Source: JBHELQ01 sp046262995
Lineage (GTDB): Bacteria > Actinomycetota > Thermoleophilia > Solirubrobacterales > Thermoleophilaceae
Reading direction: 5' to 3'
Assembly (NCBI GenBank): GCA_046262995.1
Contig: JBHELQ010000025.1
Coordinates: forward strand, 1 to 44,858
DNA: 44,858 nt
The notes below the pieces were generated by a model. That model saw only the letters and a list, made by a program, of their open reading frames with translations, was not told where the DNA came from and searched no databases. The position numbers and the translations under genes are program-made. Positions 24,504-33,087 of this stretch are shown here, piece by piece; within the stretch, counting starts at the first letter, position 1; every line of letters begins with the position of its first letter.

Positions 24504-25841
24504 CTACGCGAACCGCCGGAGGGCCACGCGCCCGAGGGCGCCGAAGGCGAGCCCCAGTCCCGCCAGGTGGAGGAGCGGGCCCGCCAGCCCGCCGGAGTCG
24601 TTCAAGGCGGCGTTCAGGGCCTGGAGGGCGGGCTTGAACGGAAAGGCCGCGGAGACCGCACGGATCAGGTCATACAGGCCGGGGGCCACCGCCCCGCTAG
24701 GCACGAGCGCGAGGAAGGCCAGCGGCAGTGACAGCATCAGCGCCAGCAGCGAGGCCACTCGGACCTCGCGGGCCAGGCCGCCGATCGCCAGCCCGAGCGC
24801 CGCGAAGGCGAGCGCCGCCAGCCCGAGGGCCGCGAGCCAAAGCGGGAAGCGGCCCCACCGCAGGTGGACGAACAGCCCGATCCCGGCGAGCATGACGAGC
24901 GTCACAGCGAGCGAGCAGACGGCGGCCAGCAGTGCCTTCTCCGCCAGCAGGCCGGTATGCGAGACGAGCCCGCGCACGAGCCGCGGGAACGCGTTCTCCT
25001 CGCGCTCGAGCGCCAGGGAGCCGGCGGCCAGCAGCAGTGTGATGAACATCAGCGACATCGCGACGGCCACGGCGACCGCGAACGCGCTGAGCAACGTCGT
25101 GCCGCCCTGGATCACGTGCTGGCGCACCCGGATCGGCTGGCCGACCACGTTCAGCACGTCGTCCGAGAAGCCGAGCGACTGGCCCGCCAGCCGCGCGAAC
25201 GCCGCCACCCGCTCGACCTCCGCACCCAGGCCGGAACCGCGCGGCAGGTCCTTCTTCGCGCGCTCCAGAATCCGCTCCGAGCGCTCGAGGCCGAGGATGT
25301 CCAGGTTCTGGCCGAGGAAGGAGTACTGGCCCCCCGTGCGCAGCAGCCGCAGCAGTCGCAGCGACTCGACCGCGATCCGCTTGGTGAGCTCCGTGTTCGC
25401 GTCCTGCACCTGCGCCTTGATGGTGTTCTGGACGAACGCCTTCTTCGCCGGGTCCTCCGCGTTGTAGAAGACCTCGACGGTCCCCGGCTTGAGCGTCGAC
25501 TGGAGATCCTGGACGAGGTTGTCGGGCACCACCAGCGCGCCCAGCACGTCCCCGTCCTTCACTTTCCGGATCGCCTCGCCGCGGCTGCCGACGGCCACGG
25601 GATCCACCGCCCTCGACAGCTGCCGCGCCTGCCGCGACAGGTCGATGCGCTGGCCTCCGAGCTGCAGCCGGCTCTCCGTGGGAGGTACCCCGTTGTAGAT
25701 CGCGACCTTCGGCTTGTCCGGACCGCGCGAGAGCGAGAAGCCGATCAGGACCGCGATCACCACCGGGTAGAGCACGAGCAGCGCGACCAGCAGGGGTGAG
25801 CGGCGCAGGATCCGGAGATCCTTGAGCAGCAGCCAGCCCAC
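24504..25841 (-). CDS. ABC-2 type transporter permease
   Basis: 445 aa from a GTG at 25841. One N-terminal helix (LLVALLVLYPVVIAVLIGFS), a large extracytoplasmic domain of ~200 residues (about 45-240; contains VPDNLVQDLQSTLKPGTVEV), then five more helices from ~250 (TTLLSAFAVAVAVAMSLMFI and others). This is the YhgE/Pip- or DrrB/YbhS-like exporter layout. The large loop resembles ABC-2 permeases that export drugs or lipids; no substrate can be named. It starts 3 bp after the ATPase gene. Confidence 0.88.
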   Translation of the reverse strand: MGWLLLKDLRILRRSPLLVALLVLYPVVIAVLIGFSLSRGPDKPKVAIYNGVPPTESRLQLGGQRIDLSRQARQLSRAVDPVAVGSRGEAIRKVKDGDVLGALVVPDNLVQDLQSTLKPGTVEVFYNAEDPAKKAFVQNTIKAQVQDANTELTKRIAVESLRLLRLLRTGGQYSFLGQNLDILGLERSERILERAKKDLPRGSGLGAEVERVAAFARLAGQSLGFSDDVLNVVGQPIRVRQHVIQGGTTLLSAFAVAVAVAMSLMFITLLLAAGSLALEREENAFPRLVRGLVSHTGLLAEKALLAAVCSLAVTLVMLAGIGLFVHLRWGRFPLWLAALGLAALAFAALGLAIGGLAREVRVASLLALMLSLPLAFLALVPSGAVAPGLYDLIRAVSAAFPFKPALQALNAALNDSGGLAGPLLHLAGLGLAFGALGRVALRRFA

Positions 25842-25844
25842 GCG

Positions 25845-26591
25845 TCAGTGGCCCCGCTGGTGGAGGAAGGCCACGAAGGCGGCCTCGAGCTCGCCGCGGA
25901 GCGGCTCGACCGCCGCCTCCAGCTCCCGCGGAGGGCCCGTGAAGAGCAGCTCCCCGTCGGCCAGCACAGCCAAGCGGCTCGCGTAGCGATCCGCCTCCTG
26001 GATGTTGTGCGTCGCGTACACGACCGTGGTGCCCCGCCCGGCCAGCCGCAGCACGAACTCCCACAGCCGCTCACGCTGGCGGGGGTCGAGGCCGGCGCTC
26101 GGCTCGTCCAGCAGCAGGACATCGGGGTCGGCGAGCAGCCCGATCGCGATGTTCACACGCTGGCGGTTGCCAGTGGAGAGCGTCGCCACCTGGTCGTCCG
26201 CGCGGTCTGCGAGCCCGGTCAGCTCGAGCATGCGCGCCGTCGCGCCCGCCGGATCGGCGCAGCGCTCCAGGCGCGCGAAGAGATCCAGGTTCTCGCGCAC
26301 GGTCAGCTTGCCGTAGAGGGCGGCCTGCTGGGGGACCCAGCCCACGTCGCTCGGGGAGCGCGAGAGCGTGCCGGCGTCGGGCGCCTGGATGCCGGCGAGG
26401 ATGGACAGCAGGGTCGTCTTGCCCGCGCCGTTCGGCCCGATCACGGCGAGCAGCTCGCCGCGGCTTGCGCTGACCGAAACCCGCTTGAGCGCCTCTCGTT
26501 CGCCGTAGCGCTTGACCAGCCCGCGAGCCTCGATCACCGGCTCCGCCCCGGCGCCTGCGCGGGGGTCCGCCTGGGCGGCGCCGCTCTCCAT
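25845..26591 (-). CDS. ABC transporter ATP-binding protein
   Basis: 248 aa from the ATG at 26591; the upstream part of the open frame covers the divergent gene and is not used. Walker A IGPNGAGKTTLL (~48), Q-loop VPQQAALY (~84), signature LSTGNRQRVNIA (~140, a variant of LSGGQ), Walker B VLLLDEPSAGLD (~160) and the switch His in YATHN (~193). It pairs with the ABC-2 permease downstream as a drug/lipid-type exporter. The gene is divergent from the YmdB-like gene with only 28 bp between starts. Confidence 0.92.
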   Translation of the reverse strand: MESGAAQADPRAGAGAEPVIEARGLVKRYGEREALKRVSVSASRGELLAVIGPNGAGKTTLLSILAGIQAPDAGTLSRSPSDVGWVPQQAALYGKLTVRENLDLFARLERCADPAGATARMLELTGLADRADDQVATLSTGNRQRVNIAIGLLADPDVLLLDEPSAGLDPRQRERLWEFVLRLAGRGTTVVYATHNIQEADRYASRLAVLADGELLFTGPPRELEAAVEPLRGELEAAFVAFLHQRGH

Positions 26592-26619
26592 GCGGGTCAG
26601 CTTGGCAGAATCGCCCGCT

Positions 26620-27396
26620 GTGAAGCTCCTATTCGTGGGCGACGTCGTGGGAGGCTCCGGACGCCGGACCCTGGCCGGCCTGCTGCCGTCGCTGCGCGAT
26701 CGCCACGCGCCGGACTTCGTGGTCGTGAACGGCGAGAACGCCGCCGGCGGAGTGGGCATAACGGAGCGCACGGCGCTCGAGCTGCTGGACCTCGGGATCG
26801 ACGCACTGACGCTCGGCAACCACGCCTACCGCCACCGTGACGTCTACGAGCTGCTCGATCGCGACGAGCGCATCGTGCGCCCGGCGAACTACCCCAGGGG
26901 CAGCCCCGGCCGCGGCTGGACGGTCGTGGAGAAGGACGGCCGCCGGCTGGGCGTGGCGAACCTGGCCGGCATGCTGTTCATGCAGGCGGCGCGCTCCCCG
27001 TTCGCGGAGGCCGACGCCGTGCTGTCCGAGCTGCGCGGGAAGGCCGACCACGTACTGCTGGACATGCACGCCGAGGCCACCAGCGAGAAGGTGGCCATGG
27101 GCTGGCACCTGGACGGTCGGGTGACCGCCTGCGTCGGGACGCACACGCACGTGCCCACCGCCGACGCTCGTGTGCTTCCCGGGGGCACCGCCTACGTGAC
27201 CGACGTGGGCATGACGGGGCCCCGCGGAGGAGTGATCGGCGTCGATCGCGAGCGGGCCCTGGAGCGCTTCCGCACCATGACCAACGTGCAGTTCGAGACG
27301 TCGTCCGAGGACCCATGGCTGAACGGCGTCCTGATCGAGGCCGAGGAGGACGGGCGCGCCAGCGGGATCGAGCAGCTGCTGCTGCCGGCCGGCTGA
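26620..27396 (+). CDS. ymdB: YmdB-family metallophosphoesterase (2',3'-cAMP phosphodiesterase type)
   Basis: 258 aa from a GTG at 26620. All metal ligands of the YmdB/TIGR00282 family are in register: D8 in VGDVVG, E39 and N40 in NGENAAGG, N67 and H68 in LGNHAYRH, His of DMHAEATSEK (~148), and both His of GTHTHVPTAD (~173). The aromatic W usually found after GNH is replaced by Tyr, with Ala before it. B. subtilis YmdB hydrolyses cyclic nucleotides and affects biofilm choice; here there is a diguanylate cyclase elsewhere in the window but no direct link. A CAGAAT box 8 nt before the GTG suggests a leaderless start. Confidence 0.9.
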   Translation: MKLLFVGDVVGGSGRRTLAGLLPSLRDRHAPDFVVVNGENAAGGVGITERTALELLDLGIDALTLGNHAYRHRDVYELLDRDERIVRPANYPRGSPGRGWTVVEKDGRRLGVANLAGMLFMQAARSPFAEADAVLSELRGKADHVLLDMHAEATSEKVAMGWHLDGRVTACVGTHTHVPTADARVLPGGTAYVTDVGMTGPRGGVIGVDRERALERFRTMTNVQFETSSEDPWLNGVLIEAEEDGRASGIEQLLLPAG

Positions 27397-27399
27397 TCC

Positions 27400-29100
27400 C
27401 TACGCGCCGACGAGCTCGGGCTCGGCTCTGCTCTCGCCGGTCACGGCGGGCTCCGGCGGCTCCGGCTCGCGGTATGCGGTCAGAGCTGCGACCAGGAAGA
27501 GCGGCAGGAACCAGACCACGTAGAGGTAGAACCAGTGCGTCGCCGCCAGCTCCACCAGCAGCAGCACGGCGGCTCCGAGGGCGGCGAGCTGGCGCGGCGT
27601 CCTGCGGCGGGGGACGATCGCGACGGCGAGCGCCAGCCCCACCGCCGCCGCCTTGACGGCGGTGTGGAGCCACTCGAGCGACGGGGTCTGCCCCCAGACG
27701 CTGAAAGGCGACGGGCGCCCGGCCTGATAGCCGAGCGTGCGGTCGTAGAGCTCCCGTAGCCCGCCGTCGGGCGCGAACGGCAGCACCGTGGCCGCGATCA
27801 CGGCCGCGAGCGCCAGCGCGAACAGCGCTGCCGAGCGCCAGCGGCGGCCCGAGGCTCCCGCCGCGAAGAGCGGCGCGAGCGCCAGCGGCGCGAACTTCGC
27901 GGCGGCGCCCAGACCCAGGGCGGCTCCCCGCGCCACCGCGCTCAGGGCGCGGCTATCCCGCTCGGCGGTCACCGCCAGCAGAGCGACGACCACAAGCATC
28001 GCCACGAGCGAGTCGTTGGAGTTGCTCTCGAGCGCGAACGCGCTGTACGGGCATGCGACCCAGGCCCAGCCCAGGCCCAGCCCGAGCCGCCTGCCGTGAG
28101 GCCCCGGGCGCAGCCGGCCGCCCAGCAGGACGAGACCCGCGAGCGTCAACAGGTCGAAGGCGATCGCGGCCCCGTGGGCCGCCGGCAGGTCGTCCCAGAT
28201 CCCACTCCAAGGCAGCGCCTGCTCGAACGGCACGTAGAGGAGGTAGTTGACCGGCCCGTAGGTGTCCCCGTGGTCCACGTCGGTCGAGAATCCCGGCCCG
28301 TAGAGCGGGTCCCCGTCCATCACGCGGTCGGCCCCGATCACCCCCGCGTAGCCGACGTCGATCACGTTCGAGTCGGCCACGTTCAGGCCGATCCGGAAGG
28401 CGGCCAGGAAGACGATCCCAATCACGAGCCACGTTGTCGGGACCAGCGGCACGGGCGAGCCGAGGCGCGCGCGGGGACGGAAGCCGGCCAACAGGACCCG
28501 TCCCAGGAGGTAGAGCAGCACCGGGTAGGCCAGCGGAACGGAGAGGCCGATCTCGCCGCGGTTGAAGAAGAAGTGCGACACCCCGAAACCGAGCAGCACC
28601 AGCAGGTCCAGGTGCAGCAGTCGGAAGGGCCGGCGCGGGTCGAAGAACGGGACGAGGAACAGCGCGCACAGCGGAATCCAGACGTAGGGCGCGTTGAGCT
28701 TGCGCCCGAACGCTCCCGAGTAGCCCCTGGCCATGGTCCACGCCACCTGCTCGCCGCTCCACTGCTCGGTCACCCCGCCGCTGCGGTCGTCGATCAGAAC
28801 CTGGACGACCTGCCTGCGCTTCCTGAACCAGCTGATCTGCCAGTCGCCGCTTCCCTTGGTGTAGGCGACCGGCTTGAGGCCGCGCCCGCGGCGGCGCTCC
28901 GCGCGCACCTTCGCCGTCCTGGCGGCGATGGCGGTCGCCTGCCTTGCGCTCAGGCGATAGAAGCTGGGCGGCTTGGTCTGGGACGCCGGCTGATGGAGAT
29001 CGGAGGCCGCCAACGCGGGCGCGGGCGCCAGCAGCGCCGCGGCGAGCGCGGCGAGCGGAACGAGCCTCAGTCGCGCCGCAGCTCGACCGCGAAGCTCCAC
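27400..29100 (-). CDS. Polytopic membrane glycosyltransferase-like protein with secreted N-terminal PepSY-like domain
   Basis: 566 aa from a GTG at 29100 that overlaps gtrA by 34 bp; a CTG at 29070 is the alternative. Signal peptide: basic ELRGRAAARLR, then LVPLAALAAALLAPAPALA. Residues ~36-130 form a soluble domain with a WQISWFRKRRQVVQVLIDD strand pair and GGVTEQWSG, reminiscent of PepSY. About 11 hydrophobic helices follow, with loop motifs ADRVMDGDPLYGPGF and HGDTYGPVNYLLYVPFE (~245-285) and AKFAPLALAPLF (~405) typical of GT-C/DUF2029 (GT87) mannosyltransferase-like proteins that use polyprenyl-phosphate sugars. Last gene of a four-gene operon. Family call moderate, substrate unknown. Confidence 0.78.
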   Translation of the reverse strand: MELRGRAAARLRLVPLAALAAALLAPAPALAASDLHQPASQTKPPSFYRLSARQATAIAARTAKVRAERRRGRGLKPVAYTKGSGDWQISWFRKRRQVVQVLIDDRSGGVTEQWSGEQVAWTMARGYSGAFGRKLNAPYVWIPLCALFLVPFFDPRRPFRLLHLDLLVLLGFGVSHFFFNRGEIGLSVPLAYPVLLYLLGRVLLAGFRPRARLGSPVPLVPTTWLVIGIVFLAAFRIGLNVADSNVIDVGYAGVIGADRVMDGDPLYGPGFSTDVDHGDTYGPVNYLLYVPFEQALPWSGIWDDLPAAHGAAIAFDLLTLAGLVLLGGRLRPGPHGRRLGLGLGWAWVACPYSAFALESNSNDSLVAMLVVVALLAVTAERDSRALSAVARGAALGLGAAAKFAPLALAPLFAAGASGRRWRSAALFALALAAVIAATVLPFAPDGGLRELYDRTLGYQAGRPSPFSVWGQTPSLEWLHTAVKAAAVGLALAVAIVPRRRTPRQLAALGAAVLLLVELAATHWFYLYVVWFLPLFLVAALTAYREPEPPEPAVTGESRAEPELVGA

Positions 29101-29540
29101 ATCTTGTTCCCGACGAAGTTGAGCGGCGTCGCGGCGACGATCGAGATCGCCTGAGCCGGCAGATCGGCCATCCCGGCGAGGCTCACTAGCAGCTCGAGGA
29201 TCGTCGCGGCGAGCAGGAAGGCCGCGATGCTCACCGCGAAGAAGCGCGCCGCCTGGAAGCCGGCGTGGCCTTCGCCGGCCCTGAACGTCCAGTGGCGGTT
29301 CCACCAGAAGTTGTTCGCCACGGCGACCACGAACGCGGCCGTCGCGCCGAGCAGATGATGAATCCCGAGCCCCTCGACGCAGGCCGCGAAGACCGTCAGG
29401 TTGACCGCATAGCCGGATGCGCCTACGGCACAGAACTTGACCAGCTGGAGCCAGTTGTGCGGCCGTCGCAGGCCGGCCCGCACGCGCACGTGCACCCGCG
29501 GCGAGCCCGGGACGACCGCCGCCTCGCCGTCGTCAGCCAT
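29067..29540 (-). CDS. GtrA family membrane protein
   Basis: 157 aa from the ATG at 29540, 3 bp after the phosphodiesterase gene. Four helices; the GtrA pattern is VKFCAVGASGYAVNLTVF (~34), VAVANNFWWNRHWTFR (~70) and the C-terminal TPLNFVGNKMWSF. GtrA-like proteins are thought to help move undecaprenyl-phosphate-linked sugars across the membrane. It is followed, with overlap, by a GT-C-like protein that could use such a lipid-linked sugar. Confidence 0.9.
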   Translation of the reverse strand: MADDGEAAVVPGSPRVHVRVRAGLRRPHNWLQLVKFCAVGASGYAVNLTVFAACVEGLGIHHLLGATAAFVVAVANNFWWNRHWTFRAGEGHAGFQAARFFAVSIAAFLLAATILELLVSLAGMADLPAQAISIVAATPLNFVGNKMWSFAVELRRD

Positions 29541-29543
29541 GGC

Positions 29544-31001
29544 TCACGACCTTACCGAGAAGTGCCCCAGGACAAGCGGGGCGACGTCGGCCAGCGACCA
29601 GTCGGCGCGCTCGGGCATGTCAAGGCCGCAGGCGAGCAGCACTCCGAGCGAATCGCCTCGGTGGAGCGAGCCGTGGCTCCCCCCTCCCACGTGGTCGGCG
29701 CCACCCCAGTCGACGAACTCGTAGCCGGCCGCCGCCGAGGCCAGAACGTCGCCGGCGTTCGGGCACTCGAGCGCCGACCACAGGCGCCAGAGCGCGTCGG
29801 GGTACTCGTGGCTCGCGACCTGTCCGTCCTCGAGCTCCAGACCGAGGGTGGCGAGCTCGCCCTCCACGGACCAGTGCCGTCCGCGCGTGTCCTCGAGCTC
29901 GCCGCCAGGGGCAAAGCGGAGCTGTCCTCGAGCCGACCAGACCGCGGCCTCCTCGCCGGCCCTTCGGGCGATCAGGTCGAGGCCCTCGACCGCCTCCAGG
30001 TCCCGAGCCACGCGTGGGACCAGGCGCTCGCGCCGCGACGGGTCGAGCACGTACACCATGGCCGAGCGCCCACCGGGGCAGACAGCCAGCTCGGCCTCCT
30101 CCGGCGCGGGGTCGGAGGGGGCCAGCACGCGCCAGCCCGACAGCCCCAGCGAGAGGTTCACGCTCCGCTCCACGGGGGTCTGGGAGTGGTCGGATAGCAC
30201 GACCACCGCGTGGTCCTCCAGGAAGGCGTCGAGCCCGCCCGCCACGTGCACGATCCGCTCGAGCGCGCGGTCCGCCTGGGCGATCGAGCGGGTCTGAGCC
30301 TCGGGCCCGAATCGATGCGAGTGCGTGTCGTTGTCGGGCAGCGAGAAGAGCAGGAAGTCGAACAGGTCGTGCTCGACGAGATAGGCGCCCACGCAGGCGG
30401 TGTGCTGGTCGCGCTGTCCCGGCAGGCCGAGTGTCGAGCTGCAGCCGGTGTTGCGGGTGTCGAACAGGTCCGCGTAGAAGAGCTCGCGCGACCCCCATAC
30501 CGGGTGCCGGAACTGGGCCGCGCTGGCCAGACGCCCGAGGCGCGAGTCCGTCGCGGGCTCGTGGCGTGTGCGGCCCCGGTAGATCAGGTAGGTCGTGCAG
30601 GCGGTACGCAGGCCGGCATCGTCGAGGCGCTCGAAGACGGTCTCGGTGGCCCGGCTCAGGTGGCCGAGGTTCAGGTTGTAGACGGTGTCGTAGAGGCTCC
30701 GGACCACCCCGAACGCGCGCGTGGCGGAAAACGAGGAGCCGTACTCGACGTAGCGCTCCTCTCCGCGGTGGTACCAGTTGATCGACGGGATCTGGTGCTC
30801 GCTGGGAGCGGTCCCGGTCGCGATGGTCGCCGAGGCCACGGGCGTCACCGACGGGAACGTCGAGACGCAGTCGCGCACATAGGTCCCGCGTGCCCGCAGC
30901 CCGGCCAGGACCGGGGCGGCGCCCTCCTCGACCGCCCGGTCGAGCATGTCCGGGTCCAGCGAGTCGATGACCGCCAGGACGAGCTTCTTCGGGCGGCTCA
31001 C
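29544..31001 (-). CDS. Alkaline-phosphatase superfamily hydrolase (nucleotide pyrophosphatase/phosphodiesterase type)
   Basis: 485 aa from a GTG at 31001 that overlaps the upstream stop (GTGA). The metal and nucleophile sites of the NPP branch are visible: AVIDSLDPDML (~8, Asp), FPSVTPVASATIATG (~48, Thr nucleophile), LPDNDTHSHRFG (~215, Asp and His), VLSDHSQTP (~265, Asp-His) and GGGSHGSLH (~450, His). There is no signal peptide or membrane helix, so it acts in the cytoplasm unless anchored by a partner. Substrates of the family range from nucleotides to phospholipid and teichoic-type headgroups. It stands with GtrA and a GT-C-like protein, which suggests envelope glycan or lipid metabolism. 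Confidence 0.85.
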   Translation of the reverse strand: MSRPKKLVLAVIDSLDPDMLDRAVEEGAAPVLAGLRARGTYVRDCVSTFPSVTPVASATIATGTAPSEHQIPSINWYHRGEERYVEYGSSFSATRAFGVVRSLYDTVYNLNLGHLSRATETVFERLDDAGLRTACTTYLIYRGRTRHEPATDSRLGRLASAAQFRHPVWGSRELFYADLFDTRNTGCSSTLGLPGQRDQHTACVGAYLVEHDLFDFLLFSLPDNDTHSHRFGPEAQTRSIAQADRALERIVHVAGGLDAFLEDHAVVVLSDHSQTPVERSVNLSLGLSGWRVLAPSDPAPEEAELAVCPGGRSAMVYVLDPSRRERLVPRVARDLEAVEGLDLIARRAGEEAAVWSARGQLRFAPGGELEDTRGRHWSVEGELATLGLELEDGQVASHEYPDALWRLWSALECPNAGDVLASAAAGYEFVDWGGADHVGGGSHGSLHRGDSLGVLLACGLDMPERADWSLADVAPLVLGHFSVRS

Positions 31002-31699
31002 CGGAGGATGCGCAGGCCCGCATACCTGCGCCCGGCCTGGCGACGCCCTCTGACGAGCAGCAGCAGGAATCCCGCGAGCGCGAGGAACGACAGGGGGGGC
31101 AGCGCGATAGCGATCACGGCGACGAGCAGGGCGGCCCCCTCCGCGTACAGGGCGAGCATCGAGGCAGCCCCCGGCTCGAGCCGTCGCCGGGTCCGCTCGA
31201 GCAGCCCTCCCAGGGCGAGCCAGGCCAGCAGCGCGCAGGCCGCGCCAGCGATCAGCCCGGGCCACGCCGCGTGGCCGCCGTCCGCCAGTGAGCCCGCGAA
31301 CAGCAGTGCGCCGAGCCCGAGTCCGAGCGCGGCCAGCGCCAGCTGCAGCGGGCCGCGCGAGGCCGCGGCGCCGGATCCGCCGCCGCCCACCGCCGCGGTG
31401 ACGCTGTCCGATCCCTCCCCGGCGGAACGGTTCGCCGCCGAACGTTCGGCCCCGTACGACAGCGCCGCGAGCGCCAGGACCGCGAGCAGGAAGCCGGGGG
31501 ACTCGAGGAAGCGCCAGTCCGTCCCGTCGAAGTCGAGCCCGATATCCCCACGTGCCAGCCCGCCCGCCAGCAGCGGCGGCAGGAACGGCCGGATGCCGCT
31601 GGCGCCGGCGAGGCCGGCACCCTGCCCGATGTCGATGTAGAGGCTGATCGCGGCTCCCGGCGGTCGGTAGTCTGAGGGCGCATGACGATAGTCCACCAC
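30998..31699 (-). CDS. DUF4126-like membrane protein, start uncertain
   Basis: From the GTG at 31699 the product is 233 aa, but the conserved part begins with ISLYIDIGQGAGLAGASGIR, whose first codon is ATC at 31646-31648, with GGGAG 5 nt upstream: the true start may be this ATC. Features are FLPPLLAGGLARGDIGLDFD, GTDWRFLESPGFLLAVLAL and five to six hydrophobic helices in all, as in DUF4126 proteins. Function unknown. A TATCGT box at about 31689-31684 of the minus strand would drive it. It overlaps the hydrolase gene downstream and is divergent from the aminotransferase gene. Confidence 0.72.
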   Translation of the reverse strand: MVDYRHAPSDYRPPGAAISLYIDIGQGAGLAGASGIRPFLPPLLAGGLARGDIGLDFDGTDWRFLESPGFLLAVLALAALSYGAERSAANRSAGEGSDSVTAAVGGGGSGAAASRGPLQLALAALGLGLGALLFAGSLADGGHAAWPGLIAGAACALLAWLALGGLLERTRRRLEPGAASMLALYAEGAALLVAVIAIALPPLSFLALAGFLLLLVRGRRQAGRRYAGLRILR

Positions 31700-31743
31700 C
31701 GCGCCCGTGAAGGGCGCCGGGGTGGCGGGGCGAAGAGGTCGGA

Positions 31744-33087
31744 GTGAGCGTGTCGCGCGACATCGAGCGCTACGCGGGCCTGTTCGCGTCACGCACCCGG
31801 ACGATGACCTCCTCGGCCATGCGGGACCTGATGGCCGTGACCGCCCGGCCCGAGGTCATCTCGCTGGCCGGGGGCCTGCCGGACACGAGCACCTTTCCTC
31901 CCGACACGTTCGCCGCGGTCACGCAGCGAATAGCGGCCGAGTCCTGCGCCAAGGCGCTCCAGTACGGGCCCACCGAGGGGCTCGCCGAGACCAAGGCCTG
32001 CATCGGCGAGGTCATGGCCGCCGAGGGGATGCGCGCCGACCCGGAGGACGTGGTCGTCACGACCGGCGGCCAGCAGGTGATCGACCTGGTGACGAAGGCC
32101 CTGATCGACCCCGGCGACGTCGTGATCGCCGAGGGGCCGACCTACCCCGGCGCCGTGCCGGTGTTCTCCTCCTACCAGGCCGACGTCGTGCAGATCGACA
32201 TGGACTCGGACGGCATGCGCGTCGACATGCTCGAGGAGGCGCTCGAGCGGCTGGAGCGCGAGGGCCGGCGGCCGAAGTTCATCTACACCGTGCCGAGCTT
32301 CCAGAACCCCGCCGGGGTCTCGATGTCGCTGCCGCGGCGAAGGCGCCTGGTGGAGGTGGCCCACGAGCGCGAGCTGCTGGTGCTGGAGGACAGCCCCTAC
32401 GGCCTGCTCCGCTACGAGGGCGAGCCGCTGCCTCCGCTGTACAGCCTCGACGGCGGCGTCTACGTGATGTACCTCGGCACCTTCTCCAAGATCCTCTCGC
32501 CGGGCATCCGGCTCGGCTGGGTCGTGGCCCCTCCGCCGCTGATCGAGAAGATCAACCTGGGCAAGCAGGCGGCGGACCTGTGCACCTCGACGCTGTCGCA
32601 GCTCATGGTGCAGGCCTACTTCGAGCAGGGCCGCTGGCGCGACTACGTGGACTCGCTCACCGACGTGTACCGCGCGCGGCGGGACACGATGCTCGACGCC
32701 CTGGCTGACCACTTCCCCCCGCAGGCCGAGTGGACGCGGCCGGGCGGGGGGCTGTTCATCTGGGCGACGCTGCCGGACTTCATCGACACCACCGACCTGC
32801 TCGCGCGGGCCCTGCGCGAGAACGTCGCTTTCGTGCCCGGCGAGGCCGCCTACCTGGACGGTCGCGGCCGCGCCTCGATGCGCCTGAACTTCTCGGGCTC
32901 CGGCGAGGAGGCGATCCGCGAAGGGATCCGCCGGATCGGCGAGGTGGTGAAGGAGCAGGTGGCCCTGTACGGCACGCTCACGGGGGAGCGGCAGGAGCCG
33001 CGCGCGAAGCCGGAGCCCGTCGAGGAAGGCGCCCGCGTGCTGCCCATGCCGAGCAGGGCGGAGCGCAAGCGCCGGGCCTCCCCGTGA
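31744..33087 (+). CDS. Class I PLP aminotransferase (LysN / 2-aminoadipate type)
   Basis: 447 aa from a GTG at 31744, or two codons later at 31750, which has a better spaced GGAG. Landmarks: VISLAGGLPDTSTFP (~40), ALQYGPTEGLAETK (~70), VTTGGQQVIDLV (~108), PSFQNPAGVSM (~183), LEDSPYGLLRYEGE (~215) and the PLP lysine in GTFSKILSPGIRLGW (~250). The family includes 2-aminoadipate transaminases and the catalytic domain of MocR regulators; there is no HTH domain here. The C-terminal ~35 residues are a charged tail. Its stop overlaps ddl (GTGA), so a product used with amino-acid or cell-wall metabolism is plausible. Exact substrate not assignable. Confidence 0.88.
   Translation: MSVSRDIERYAGLFASRTRTMTSSAMRDLMAVTARPEVISLAGGLPDTSTFPPDTFAAVTQRIAAESCAKALQYGPTEGLAETKACIGEVMAAEGMRADPEDVVVTTGGQQVIDLVTKALIDPGDVVIAEGPTYPGAVPVFSSYQADVVQIDMDSDGMRVDMLEEALERLEREGRRPKFIYTVPSFQNPAGVSMSLPRRRRLVEVAHERELLVLEDSPYGLLRYEGEPLPPLYSLDGGVYVMYLGTFSKILSPGIRLGWVVAPPPLIEKINLGKQAADLCTSTLSQLMVQAYFEQGRWRDYVDSLTDVYRARRDTMLDALADHFPPQAEWTRPGGGLFIWATLPDFIDTTDLLARALRENVAFVPGEAAYLDGRGRASMRLNFSGSGEEAIREGIRRIGEVVKEQVALYGTLTGERQEPRAKPEPVEEGARVLPMPSRAERKRRASP

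Noticed and set aside
24504..26591. ABC exporter as an antibiotic-resistance or biosynthetic cluster marker
   Set aside because: No biosynthetic genes nearby; a generic two-component exporter is sufficient.
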